NCBI RefSeq assembly: GCF_006542335.1 | Contig: NZ_CP032485.1 | Span: forward strand, 2,401,001-2,465,000 | Length of the DNA: 64,000 bases | Direction of reading: 5' to 3' | DNA from: Neokomagataea tanensis | Lineage (GTDB): Bacteria > Pseudomonadota > Alphaproteobacteria > Acetobacterales > Acetobacteraceae | Part shown: piece after piece, positions 1-8,738 of the stretch | Layout: each line of letters begins with the position of its first letter | Position numbering within the stretch: position 1 is the stretch's first letter | The notes under the pieces: generated by a model | Databases searched by the model: none | Told to the model about the DNA's origin: nothing | The model's input: only the letters and a program-made list of their open reading frames with translations | Program-made: the position numbers and the translations under genes

Positions 1-2
1 CG

Positions 3-1178
3 CGCGACGTGCGGCACCTTGCTATGATTATTCGCCGCCTACGCGACAAGGGCAATACGGTTTTACTGGTCGAACATGATCCCGACCTGATCGATATCGC
101 CGACTTTATCGTGGACATGGGGCCCGGTCCAGGCGACGAGGGTGGTAACGTGCTGTTCGCCGGGAGACTTGAGGACCTAAAAGCCTCCACGACGCCAACC
201 GGTCTGTATCTGCGCGCATCCCGGAAATTCTCTGCCCCACGCAGACCGCATGGCGACCTGATCCGGGTGCGCAACGCGCGCCGCCATAATTTATGTGGCG
301 TCGATGTGGATATTCCTCGTGGCCTGCTGACAGCCCTGACCGGTGTCGCGGGTTCGGGAAAGAGCTCGCTGGTACATGAGATTTTGGCAGCAGCGCCATC
401 CGCTCAGCTGATCGATCAAAGCCCTCTCCGCGGGAGCATTGCGTCAAGTATCGCGACATACACGGCTGCCATGGATCGTATCCGTGATCTCATGGCGCGG
501 GCCAATCGGGTATCGCGGGGTTGGTTCACCAGTGCTGGTAAAGGGGCGTGCCCGGTGTGCAAGGGGCGCGGCGTGATCGTTACCGAACTTGCATTTCTCG
601 ATAGTACCGAGACCGATTGCGAGGCCTGTAGCGGCAGTGGTTTCAACCAGACGGCACTTGGCTTTCACTTTGGGGGCTATAACATAGCCGATATTCTAAG
701 CATGTCAGCCAAGCGAGCGGCTGACTTTCTTGCTCCGCACGCTCCTGATGCTGCAATAGTCCTCGGCCGATTGACGCGAGTAGGCCTCGGACATCTTGCA
801 ATCGGACGCTCGACGGCGAGCCTTTCGGGAGGCGAGAGACAGCGGCTGAAACTTTCTTCCTTACTTGATGACGACATCGACACACTTATTCTAGACGAAC
901 CAACGACCGGGCTGCATGGTTCGGACGTCACACGTTTACTGGCTCTGTTCCAGGGCCTCGTGGGGCAGGGAAAAACGGTGGTGATGGTTGAACATAATTT
1001 GGATGCTATGCTTGCCGCAGACTGGATCGTGGATTTAGGGCCAGAGGCCGGCAGCGGTGGTGGTCAGGTTATGTATACAGGCCCTGCGTCAAAAATATTG
1101 AAAGCAAAGCGCACCGCCACCGGAGATGAGCTGCGCCGTTATATCGACATTGATGCGCAGCGCAGGAAAACCGCTTAA
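3..1178 (+). CDS. UvrA-like excinuclease ABC ATPase, 3' part only
   Basis: The gene runs in from the left edge, so only its C-terminal half is visible; the frame is open from base 3. It starts inside the first nucleotide-binding domain, where a TVLLVEHD switch region is seen. It continues into the second ATPase domain, with Walker A GVAGSGKSS (about residue 112), a zinc-binding pair CPVCKGRG and CEACSGSGF, the ABC signature SLSGGERQRLKL, and Walker B TLILDEPTTGLHG followed by VVMVEHN. This layout is specific to UvrA, which recognises DNA damage as a dimer. The C-terminus is short after VDLGPEAGSGGGQVMYTGP. Compact UvrA paralogues of this kind often sit outside core nucleotide excision repair, so it may be a UvrA2-type paralogue and not the housekeeping uvrA. 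The missing 5' end prevents a decision. Confidence 0.85.
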   Translation, partial: RDVRHLAMIIRRLRDKGNTVLLVEHDPDLIDIADFIVDMGPGPGDEGGNVLFAGRLEDLKASTTPTGLYLRASRKFSAPRRPHGDLIRVRNARRHNLCGVDVDIPRGLLTALTGVAGSGKSSLVHEILAAAPSAQLIDQSPLRGSIASSIATYTAAMDRIRDLMARANRVSRGWFTSAGKGACPVCKGRGVIVTELAFLDSTETDCEACSGSGFNQTALGFHFGGYNIADILSMSAKRAADFLAPHAPDAAIVLGRLTRVGLGHLAIGRSTASLSGGERQRLKLSSLLDDDIDTLILDEPTTGLHGSDVTRLLALFQGLVGQGKTVVMVEHNLDAMLAADWIVDLGPEAGSGGGQVMYTGPASKILKAKRTATGDELRRYIDIDAQRRKTA

Positions 1179-1271
1179 AAAAAAGCAGCCAGATTTATTT
1201 GAAATCGCGGGGCAACGGCACGCGCACGTCTGTGTCATCGAAGAGCAGTACAGATACTGCCCCCCCAAACC

Positions 1272-1679
1272 TTAGCGTGCGTTTTCGAACGAAATCTCAC
1301 CGTTCCCCCAAATGGCCTGCCGCTCGATTTCGCGCAACACAGAACGCAGATTATACGGCTTGCTGACAAAAAAGGCCCGTTCCGGGAGCGATGAATCGTC
1401 AGGCTTTAGCATCCCAGAGGCAATCACTAGGACTGTCAGAGGACAGCAATTGCGGACGTGATGGGCAAGCCTAATTCCATCCATCGGGCCAGGCAAATGT
1501 ACGTCAGTCAAGACCGCTTGAATGATCCCATTGGTCGCTAGTATCTGGATGGCCTCGTCGGCGTTTTCAGCTTCGAAAACGTGAAAACCGCGATCCCTAA
1601 AAAAGTCTACAAGGTCGAAGCGAATAAACGGTTCGTCTTCGACGATGAGAATCGTGCGTAATGTCAACGTCGGTATCAT
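1272..1679 (-). CDS. Single-domain response regulator (CheY-like receiver)
   Basis: This 135-residue protein is one receiver domain with no output domain. The acidic pocket is seen in ILIVEDEP, the phosphoacceptor Asp in AVLTDVHLPG, the switch residue region in LVIASG, and the conserved Lys in FFVSKPYN. It starts one base after the stop of the HWE kinase on the same strand, so the two genes are almost certainly cotranscribed. The receiver is the likely phosphotransfer partner of that kinase. Receivers of this size in alphaproteobacteria often act by protein contact or phosphate relay and not by binding DNA; its target cannot be read from the sequence. Confidence 0.9.
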   Translation of the reverse strand: MIPTLTLRTILIVEDEPFIRFDLVDFFRDRGFHVFEAENADEAIQILATNGIIQAVLTDVHLPGPMDGIRLAHHVRNCCPLTVLVIASGMLKPDDSSLPERAFFVSKPYNLRSVLREIERQAIWGNGEISFENAR

Positions 1680-1680
1680 T

Positions 1681-4047
1681 TCAACTGGAAGTTACTGCGC
1701 CGGCATCGCCAAGTGGCGCGTCGAGGCGGAATTCAACGCCGCTAGGCGGATAGATCAGCTCCACCTTACCACGAAAATAGGACCGCAATGCGCGTTCGAT
1801 CATGCGAGAGCCGAACCCTTTCCGCGTCGGGGGCGACACAACTGGTCCATTCAGCTCGCGCCATAGCAGCGAAAAGTGATAACCGCCCTCTGAGTCCGTC
1901 AACTGCCAGTTTAATATCACCGAGCCTATCTCCTGACTTAATGCTCCGTATTTGTAGGCATTCGTCGTCAATTCATGAAGCGCAAGTGTTAACGCCATCG
2001 CGGCTTGCGGGTTCAGGTCGATCCCCGGCCCTGCGACCGAAATACGCCCTCTAACGCCGGGAAAAGCAGATAGACCAGCCTCAACAATGTTGTGCATGCT
2101 GGCCTTATGCCAGAAACATGCCGTCAGCGCATCGGTGGCGCGACCGAGTGATACGAGCCGTGATGAGAAGGCGGCTGAGGCTTCTTCCACGCTGTCGGCG
2201 TCGCGCAACGTCTGGTTGGCGATCGCCTGGACCAGCGTCAGCACATTCTTGAGCCGATGGCTCAGTTCGCCGTTGAGTAATCGTTGTTGTTCTCGAGCCT
2301 GCTCCAGTGCCGTATGATCCCGTGAAACGGACAGGATACGCGCGACCTCGCCATCCGGGCCTGGGATCGGTGACACAGAAATGGACCAGTGTTTGGCCGT
2401 ACCTAGAAAGGTGTCGGCGGGTGCTTCGAAATGTGTCGTTTCCCCGCGTTTCGCAGCCTCAATTGCCTCGCGGGCATAAGCAGGCCCTTCCATTCTGAGG
2501 AGTTGCGGCCAAGGGCACCCTCGCACAGCGTTGAAATCGCCAATCTCCATTACCTTCATGCCACCGTCACTCATGAAAGATAATGTGCCGTCCAGCTCCA
2601 CCACCTTAATGCAATCGGTCGAGGCGGCGAGCACGCTCTGCAAAAAGACGGCGGTTTCGCGCGCCTCGGCCTCGACACGTCGGCGCTCTAGGGACGCCCT
2701 TGTTCGGTTGGCGGCATCGATAACGAATTCCACTTCCCCGGGCGTCCACTTACGTGGCCGGTCATCGTTAACGTAGAGAACCGCGACTGTCCGTCCCTTT
2801 TCCATAATTGGCCGATTGATCAAACTGCGCACCGCGACACTTTCCAAAGATTCAGTATCGGCAAACGTGCGTGCATCCTGGCGAATATCGTGAATGACGA
2901 CGGTACGGCCTTGCCGAAGATCTTCGGCGTAGCCGCCATACTCGTCCATGCGGTACGTGCCTGCGAGAGTTGGATAGCCTTCAACCGTCCAATCACTAGA
3001 AACCGTAAGGGTTTCGCCATCGGCCCCGATCGTACCGTAACCGACACGCCTCACCGCAAGCGTCCGCCCCACGATTGCCGCGACCGCCCGCAACACGTCT
3101 TCCGGCTTGTCTAGAGCCTCTAGAGCGCCACCGAGTTCCACGAGCGCTTCACGACGTTGTTCTGAGCGAACGCGATTAGTCACCTCAAGAAAGATGACCG
3201 TAAACCTGTCGCCACCGGCGGGCTGACATACGCCATCATACCAGCGTTGGAGATTACCAACTTGACGTGTGAAGCGGATTGCCTCACCGGTCTCCACGAC
3301 GCGGGCGAACTCGGACACCCACTCGTCCTCGATACTAGTGAAAATCTCCCGGATCGTCCGACCGACAGCACAGCCCTGCGCAACATCCATCAGATCGTAC
3401 CAGGCATTGTTCACTTCCTGATGGCGCCAGTCGACGATGCGCCCGCACTCAGCGCGAACGACCTCACCAAGAATGAATCCCTCTTCAAGAGTCTCGAATA
3501 GGCCCCGCCATTTTGCCTCGTTGGCGGCAAGTTCGGCAGCCACGGCGTCGCGCTCACGGTACGCCCGGACGCGAGCCGTGGTGTCGGCCGTAATGTTGAG
3601 AAGGCCGACCACCTCACCGTCGTCGCCACGAACCGGCGAATAGGCGAAGTCATACCACGTCTCTTCGACGAAACCGTTGCGCGTCATGGCGAGCGACTGA
3701 TCGTGAAAAGCGATGCTCTTTCCCGCGAAAGTGCGATCAACCAAGGGTTTGATGTCATCCCACAGCTCCGGCCATACCTCGGCCGTAACCTTCCCAAGCG
3801 CGCTGGGGTGGCGCGCACCGAGGATGGGAGCGTACCCGTCATTGTAAAGTAAAATGCGTTTAGGCCCCCAGATCAGGCACATTGGATGCAGGGAGGCAAG
3901 CATCGTATCGACCGTGATCCGAAGTGTGTCAGACCAGGCTATGCGCGCGCCCAACGGGCTTGTGCTCCAATCGTATTCGGCAATCAGATCGAACATATTA
4001 GGCACGACGTCAGCATCGCTCCCAGCCAAATTAAGACTTCTTTCCAT
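1681..4047 (-). CDS. HWE-family multi-PAS/GAF sensor histidine kinase
   Basis: This is a 788-residue soluble kinase with no obvious membrane segment. Reading order is PAS-like domain (about 30-160), second PAS (about 175-295), GAF domain (about 310-460), third PAS (about 475-590), then a catalytic core. The core has the phosphoacceptor motif ELSHRLKNVLTLVQAIANQ, an N-box LHELTTNAYKYGAL and the WRELNGP motif that names the HWE family, followed by KGFGSRMIERAL. HWE kinases usually respond to light, redox or small ligands through PAS/GAF domains; the ligand is unknown here. The response regulator follows one base downstream in the same direction. The N-terminal PAS motif LIWGPKRILLYNDGYAPI is typical of the class. 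Confidence 0.9.
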   Translation of the reverse strand: MERSLNLAGSDADVVPNMFDLIAEYDWSTSPLGARIAWSDTLRITVDTMLASLHPMCLIWGPKRILLYNDGYAPILGARHPSALGKVTAEVWPELWDDIKPLVDRTFAGKSIAFHDQSLAMTRNGFVEETWYDFAYSPVRGDDGEVVGLLNITADTTARVRAYRERDAVAAELAANEAKWRGLFETLEEGFILGEVVRAECGRIVDWRHQEVNNAWYDLMDVAQGCAVGRTIREIFTSIEDEWVSEFARVVETGEAIRFTRQVGNLQRWYDGVCQPAGGDRFTVIFLEVTNRVRSEQRREALVELGGALEALDKPEDVLRAVAAIVGRTLAVRRVGYGTIGADGETLTVSSDWTVEGYPTLAGTYRMDEYGGYAEDLRQGRTVVIHDIRQDARTFADTESLESVAVRSLINRPIMEKGRTVAVLYVNDDRPRKWTPGEVEFVIDAANRTRASLERRRVEAEARETAVFLQSVLAASTDCIKVVELDGTLSFMSDGGMKVMEIGDFNAVRGCPWPQLLRMEGPAYAREAIEAAKRGETTHFEAPADTFLGTAKHWSISVSPIPGPDGEVARILSVSRDHTALEQAREQQRLLNGELSHRLKNVLTLVQAIANQTLRDADSVEEASAAFSSRLVSLGRATDALTACFWHKASMHNIVEAGLSAFPGVRGRISVAGPGIDLNPQAAMALTLALHELTTNAYKYGALSQEIGSVILNWQLTDSEGGYHFSLLWRELNGPVVSPPTRKGFGSRMIERALRSYFRGKVELIYPPSGVEFRLDAPLGDAGAVTSS

Positions 4048-4236
4048 ACGAACTTGTCGCTTCTTCGACCTCGACGTTGAACCTTTCCGCCCTTTGGCGA
4101 CTTGAAACGTTTACATAACAAAATTGCCCGATAATCCGAAATGTAGCCCGCTGCCAATACAACATTTGTTGTTAATAGCGGCGGACAGCTTTTTGGCGAA
4201 GCCGTCCTTCAGGATGCCGTTATACGCGTTAATGAA

Positions 4237-4455
4237 GGCCCTATTGCAAAGTTAGGGTCAGGACAGTTGATTGATGTTTCAGACGTTGTAAATTCCAAAT
4301 TCCCTTTCAATCAGACGCACTTCTCTCATGCTACCCCCTTGGCACTGGAAGAGTTCAGCGTGTCCCTTTTTTAAGGTGCGCGTAACCTCAAAATCTTTGA
4401 TCGTCGCATAAGCGGTTTTTAGGCTTTTGAAGCCACGGACCGGCTTGAGCAGCTG
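4237..4455 (-). pseudogene. IS6-type element, 3' end fragment (copy A)
   Basis: On the minus strand this stretch encodes the C-terminal tail of an IS6-family transposase (reading [21 protein letters not shown], with TLKKGHAELFQ further on). It ends at an outer terminus GGCCCTATTGCAAAGTTAGG at 4237-4256. The same C-terminal sequence recurs in diverged form on the plus strand at about 5365-5550 (copy B). Copy A is cut off at about 4455, where an IS3-type fragment begins. It is a non-functional remnant. Confidence 0.75.
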
Positions 4456-4786
4456 TTTGAGTTTGCAGTGTTTTAAAGAAGCTTTCTGTCACGGCGTTAT
4501 CCCAACAATTGCCCTTGCGGCTCATGGAAACGGTGAAGCCATGCGCAGCAAGCCGTTTACGGTACTCTTAGGAACAATACTGGGATCCGCGATCGGCATA
4601 GTGGACACAGCCGGATGTTGGCTGTCGCACAGCAATGGCGCACTCCAAAGCGTTCAGCACCAGCGTCGTCGTCATGCGTGCTCCCGCACTCCACCCGATG
4701 ACACGACGCGAGAAGAGATCGAGCACCACAGCAAGGTAAACCCAGCCTTCACGCGTCCAAATATACGTCAGGCGTCCCTGTTGCAA
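4456..4786 (-). pseudogene. IS3-type transposase OrfB fragment
   Basis: The minus strand encodes the DDE core of an IS3-family OrfB integrase: YLAVVLDLFSRRVIGWS, then NALECAIA, and VHYADRGSQYCS with the second catalytic Asp. A disrupted continuation resembles [20 protein letters not shown] and FFKTL. Both the N-terminal HTH part and the last segment are missing, and stops interrupt the frame at about 4568. It lies between the two IS6-type pieces, which suggests successive insertions followed by deletion. No activity is expected. Confidence 0.75.
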
Positions 4787-5609
4787 AGTTGAGTATCCTG
4801 TTGGAAACCGCTGCCGGTAGTTAGAGTAGGGTTTGGCAGATGCGTGATTTCAAGGGTCGTCATTTTCGTGGTGAAGTGATCTTATGAGCGGTGCGTTGGT
4901 ATTGCCGCTATGGGATCAGCTATCGCGACCTTGAAACCATGCTCTGTGAACGCGGTGTTAGCGTTGATCATTCAACGATTTACCGTTGGCTTCAGTGGTA
5001 TGCGCCTGAGATGGACAAGCGCCTTCGGTAGTATTGGAAACGGCCGGGCTTTTCCAGCAGCTGACGGGTTGATGAGATCTACATCAAGGTGAAAGGGAAA
5101 TGGGCGTATCTGTACCGTGCTGTCGGCAAGGGGGGTGATACGATTGATTTTTTCCTCTCACAGCCCCATAACACCAAGGCTGCCAAACGTTTCTGGGCAA
5201 AGCTTTGAATGGCTTGAGGGAGTGGGAGAAGCCCGAGATAATCAACACGGATAAAGCCTCAGCCTACAATATAGCAATCAACGAACTGAAGAAGAACGGT
5301 AAGCTTCCCGACACGGTAGAACATCGTCAGGTGAAGTCTCTGAACAACGTGATTGAGGCCGATCACGGCAAACTCAAACAACTGATCAAGCAGGCCCGTG
5401 GCTTCAAAAGCCTCAAAAGGACTTATGCGACGATTAAAGGTTTTGAGGCCATGCGCACCTTGAAAAAGGGACACACTGAACTCTTCCAGCTCCAAGACGG
5501 CATCGTGGGAGAAGTGCGTCTCATCGAAAGGCAATTCGGAGTTCGGGCCGTTTGAAAATCGAAACAAAATGGATACAATCAAACCAAACCTAACTTTGCA
5601 ACAGGGTCC
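4774..5609 (+). mobile_element. IS6-family element (copy B), decayed
   Basis: This 836-bp unit has the size of an IS6-family element. Its ends are imperfect inverted repeats: GTCCCTGTTGCAAAGTT at 4774-4790 on the left, and the complement of GGACCCTGTTGCAAAGTTAGG at 5589-5609 on the right. It contains one transposase reading frame that is broken at several places (separate entry). No clear target duplication is visible, because the left side abuts another IS fragment. Confidence 0.75.
4840..5555 (+). pseudogene. IS6-family transposase, broken by stops and a frameshift
   Basis: Starting at ATG 4840 (MRDFKGRHFRGEVIL) the frame carries the whole IS6-type transposase in order: the N-terminal helix-turn-helix with YGISYRDLETML and STIYRW, then VDEIYIKVKGKWAYLYRAV (first Asp), INTDKASAY (second Asp), and NNVIEADHGKLK with the catalytic Glu. 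In-frame stops occur at 4885 (TGA), 5029 (TAG), 5062 (TGA) and 5206 (TGA). The frame also changes close to 5206, so the last part is read in another phase. An intact relative would be about 230-240 residues. It cannot make a working transposase. Confidence 0.85.
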
Positions 5610-5832
5610 CGGAAAGACAAAAATGGCTTTTGCGTTGACTGAACCGCGCCGAGATCGGTGCAGACAATCTTGGACTAGCCAGAAACCACCGCCGCTATCT
5701 GGAACACGATTCGATGCTTCGACGTTCGGAAAGTAGGCGACTGCTGTCTGTCGACCCTATTCCAATTGAGTAAACAAACAGCGTTGGCAGATGAACGAAA
5801 AAAGCCCGATGCCAGCATACGTACATGGAAAA

Positions 5833-6804
5833 CTAGAAAGAAACATCTCCCACATTCCATGCTGAGGTTGGTGGGAACGCCCCTTTTGGAAGCGGTAGGT
5901 TTGTCACCACGAACAGGTTCAAGATGTCGTCACGATCCATGAACATGACTTGAGAGCGCTTATTAGCGTCGAGCTTGTTACCGATCCAGTTACGCGCTTG
6001 CTTTGTGATTTCGCCGCCTGCGACGATGAATGCATGATCAACGAGGACACGTCGGCTGGTCTCTGGGTCAAAGATTTCGTGTCCAAGCATCATCGTGAGC
6101 TGAGTATAGATCTCAGCGACATTGCAAGTGCTGCTGCCCGAGGCATCAAGCTTGCCCCTTTTGGCCTGAATACCAAAATATAACACGTGAAGGGTGGGCA
6201 AAGTGTATTTCATCCATACATCTTTGCCGTATTCGAGTGCTTTGTCTTTATGCCCCGCGGCTGTGATGCGATGAAAGCCGAGTTGCCGGAACAACGGAAG
6301 AAGGACATCCTCGATCAGTTCATCTTCAGAGCAGCGATTGAAGTATGCAACAAGCTGATCGCGGCGCTTCAACTCGGATGGAGTAAAAGGGCGGTGAGGA
6401 TTGGCGATCTGCGCGATAGTATTGGTCGCGATATGTTTGATCTGACCGATGCCATGCTCATCGTAAAATGCGGCCCACCCTTCTCGAGCAAGAACGGTAT
6501 TGAGGGATGTTAAAGCGAGGCTGCGTTCAGCATCGTCATCCACTCCCTCACTTCGGTCTAGTAAGCGCCGAACTAGGCGCACGAATGGCTCAGGCATAGC
6601 CGTGGTCGATGCGCTCGGCATTGCCAAGACTTCCTCGATCTTTTCCGCGGCCCAATTCGAGCGTGTTTCACCTTGGTGAACATATTCGAGGTCACAATCC
6701 TCAAAAAATTCTGTGATATACTTGCTGGAACGGTACTGGAAATGCTCGGCATCCCCTACTACCATTCGAGCGAACTCTCGTAGATTGCGCGGTTTCCATT
6801 TCAT
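5833..6804 (-). CDS. Putative Mrr-like nuclease with AbiJ-like N-terminus (defence candidate)
   Basis: The protein is 323 residues from the ATG at 6804 (MKWKPRNLREFARMV); the frame is open 36 bases further. The first 100 residues, with VVGDAEHFQYRSSKYITEFF and TRSNWAAEKIEEVL, resemble the small helical domain at the N-terminus of AbiJ-type abortive infection proteins. The middle (about 160-225) has a helix followed by ALEYGKDVWMKY and YFGIQAKRGKLD. This fits the D-x(n)-Q-x-K variant of the PD-(D/E)XK nuclease fold used by Mrr-like restriction enzymes (Asp195, Gln213, Lys215). The C-terminal third is basic and mixed alpha/beta. No methylase is adjacent. It lies between decayed IS copies with only a LysR gene upstream, a common context for single-gene defence systems. 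Family assignment is from remembered motifs only. Confidence 0.6.
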   Translation of the reverse strand: MKWKPRNLREFARMVVGDAEHFQYRSSKYITEFFEDCDLEYVHQGETRSNWAAEKIEEVLAMPSASTTAMPEPFVRLVRRLLDRSEGVDDDAERSLALTSLNTVLAREGWAAFYDEHGIGQIKHIATNTIAQIANPHRPFTPSELKRRDQLVAYFNRCSEDELIEDVLLPLFRQLGFHRITAAGHKDKALEYGKDVWMKYTLPTLHVLYFGIQAKRGKLDASGSSTCNVAEIYTQLTMMLGHEIFDPETSRRVLVDHAFIVAGGEITKQARNWIGNKLDANKRSQVMFMDRDDILNLFVVTNLPLPKGAFPPTSAWNVGDVSF

Positions 6805-6982
6805 TGTAAGACTATAGCCTAATAGCAGCTTGCAATGCACTTATCTTCGTCACTGCTACACGACAATATCTGCTTGCAAGATGATCGCACCCAAGAAAAC
6901 ACGTCTACAATTAGGCGAGAGCTAACGTCTCCGCGAATGCTGGCGCAGGTCGCTTTGCCTGCCAAAAAGGTTAGGTAAAACC

Positions 6983-7852
6983 TCACATTGCGCGTCGGCA
7001 ATAAATGTCCAAAGCATCCCCCAGATGTTGCATCAGGGTATGCACAGCGGGAACGCCACGCAGGTCGCGATGGGTCACAATCCAGAAGGGTAACGTGGCC
7101 GGGACATAATCCGGCAGGATAGGCACAAGATCCGGGTCTTCCGACGCCAAGGGTGCTTGGCAATACCCAACGCCCACGCCCGCTTGTAGGGCCGCAAGTG
7201 AGCCAGAATCGTCGCTACATTCAAAAGCGGGTTGCAAGCCAAGTTCAGTCAGGCGCCGCAAATGGACGGAAGACGCAATCAAACGATGCCCGGATAGTTC
7301 CGAAAGGCCAGACGGCAAACCATGGCGACCTACATAGTCTTTGTGGGCATATAACTTAATGGGTACAAAGCCGATTTTGCGCCCCCAAAGTTCTTGTTGG
7401 ATTGGTTTTATATGACGAACGGCAATATCGGCGTCACGTTCGAGCACGTTCTCGACCGCATCATTGAGGGAGAGCGTGATGCGCAGGGCTGGATGTGCAT
7501 CAAAAAAAGCCGCCAGGATCGACGGCAAGACCATCGTGCCGGTGATTTGGCTGGCAGTGATGGTTAGCGCCGTCGTCTGGGTGGCACTAGCGGATTTAGC
7601 CAAACGTTCGAGGGCATGCGCCTGGTTGGTCATAGAGGCGGCCATTGGAATCAGGGCACGGGCGTGATCGGTTGGCATAAGCCCCGATCTTGACCGCGAA
7701 AAAAGCGATTGACCTATCATGATTTCCAACTGGTGGATTTGCCGGCTGACTGTCGGCTGCGTCGTTCCTAAGGCGTGTGCTGCTCCGGACAGGGAGCCCG
7801 CAAGATATGCGGCGGCAAAGCTTTGCCAAAGATGCCAGTCGATCTTATCCAT
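6983..7852 (-). CDS. LysR-family transcriptional regulator
   Basis: This 289-residue protein has the LysR winged helix-turn-helix at residues 4-65 (FAAAYLAGSLSGAAHALGTT, then PTVSRQIHQLE) and a periplasmic-binding-like effector domain from about 90 to 285. It is divergent from the SRPBCC gene across about 115 bases, the usual arrangement for a LysR regulator and its target. Its effector is unknown. The C-terminal effector domain keeps the GVGVGYCQAPLA hinge seen in the family. It may regulate the SRPBCC gene, itself, or genes elsewhere. Confidence 0.9.
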   Translation of the reverse strand: MDKIDWHLWQSFAAAYLAGSLSGAAHALGTTQPTVSRQIHQLEIMIGQSLFSRSRSGLMPTDHARALIPMAASMTNQAHALERLAKSASATQTTALTITASQITGTMVLPSILAAFFDAHPALRITLSLNDAVENVLERDADIAVRHIKPIQQELWGRKIGFVPIKLYAHKDYVGRHGLPSGLSELSGHRLIASSVHLRRLTELGLQPAFECSDDSGSLAALQAGVGVGYCQAPLASEDPDLVPILPDYVPATLPFWIVTHRDLRGVPAVHTLMQHLGDALDIYCRRAM

Positions 7853-7966
7853 ACAAAAATGTAGATCTATTCTTCCATGCTTGGCAATAGAGCGTGCCTA
7901 ATGGAGCTCCTATACTGCCTATATGACAAACAGACGGAGATATGCCCGGGCTGTATTTTCGTGCAT

Positions 7967-8416
7967 ATGGAAGGACTTATAGTGGCCAATTTACTTAGCC
8001 TACAGCGCAAAATTGAGACGCAGATTGAGATCAGAGCTTCGCCTGAACGTGTATGGTCCGTGTTGACGGAGATTATGGCCTATCCGTCCTGGAACCCATT
8101 CATCCGTGAGCTGACAGGGCGCTTGGTGGTCGGTCAGAAACTCAGAATTCGCCTGAGTGGCGGTATAGTGTTCAAGCCCAAAGTCATTACGGTTCAGCCT
8201 AGACAACGTCTGCAATGGATAGGGCGGCTCTGGGGTGTGCCGGGAGTGTTCACAGGGGTGCATGATTTCGAAATCATGCGAACTCAACAAGGGTCTTTGC
8301 TCCGACAAAGCGAAGCATTCTACGGTATGATGCTCTGGTTTTATGACGTAGAGAAAGTACGGGCTGAATTTACCAAAATGAATGAAGCCCTAAAGACCCG
8401 GGCGGAAATACCATGA
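7967..8416 (+). CDS. SRPBCC (START-like) domain protein
   Basis: The chosen ATG gives 149 residues; an upstream in-frame start at 7877 would add a cysteine-rich stretch unlike the family. The polyketide cyclase/dehydrase-type SRPBCC fold is suggested by IEIRASPERVWSVLTEI and AYPSWNPFIRELTG, then alternating strands with RLQWIGRLWGVPGVFTGVHDF and a C-terminal helix. Such proteins bind hydrophobic ligands; many are annotated only by fold. It is divergent from the LysR regulator at 6983-7852, which may control it. Substrate unknown. Confidence 0.75.
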   Translation: MEGLIVANLLSLQRKIETQIEIRASPERVWSVLTEIMAYPSWNPFIRELTGRLVVGQKLRIRLSGGIVFKPKVITVQPRQRLQWIGRLWGVPGVFTGVHDFEIMRTQQGSLLRQSEAFYGMMLWFYDVEKVRAEFTKMNEALKTRAEIP

Positions 8417-8738
8417 CAATCATCATTGATGACCAAATATCGTGCTGATTCCAGTTTATCGTAGCAATGGTTTATGTCCCCTTTGCAGAATCATGAAGCT
8501 GCACTTCGACGTCAGCAAAGAAGCGACTGCCGCCTGTCTGCTCTGTTTCTACTGAGCCGACAGGCTGTTTAGTGGGGGGGGGGGGGAGGAAGCGGAAGGT
8601 CGGTTAATAGACAGGACTGAACGAAAGCAGCCATTCGTGGCGTTGACCTTCATGAGCACTACGCATCCTGGTCCGGCCATATAGCTTTTCCGACTCCCGA
8701 GACTTCCTGTTAGTTCAGATGAACTGGCAGGAATTGAG
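8417..8738. other. Gene-free stretch with G13 homopolymer
   Basis: No coding sequence is supported in these 322 bases. The stretch holds an uninterrupted run of thirteen G at 8574-8586. At about 8505-8560 it also holds a segment resembling 5718-5770 (both start CTTCGACGT and share CGACTGC and CTGTC). It forms the upstream region of the KAP NTPase gene. No clear sigma-70 promoter was recognised. Confidence 0.7.
8574..8586. repeat. Poly-G tract (13 G)
   Basis: Thirteen consecutive G residues, about 150 bases upstream of the KAP NTPase start. Homopolymers of this length are prone to slipped-strand mispairing. If it lies between promoter elements, or between promoter and start, it could vary expression; it could also be a sequencing length error. 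Confidence 0.9.

Noticed and set aside
5610..5832. Short gene between the IS6 copy and the nuclease candidate
   Set aside because: The minus-strand 61-codon frame has no domain, and part of it is the segment resembling 8505-8560.
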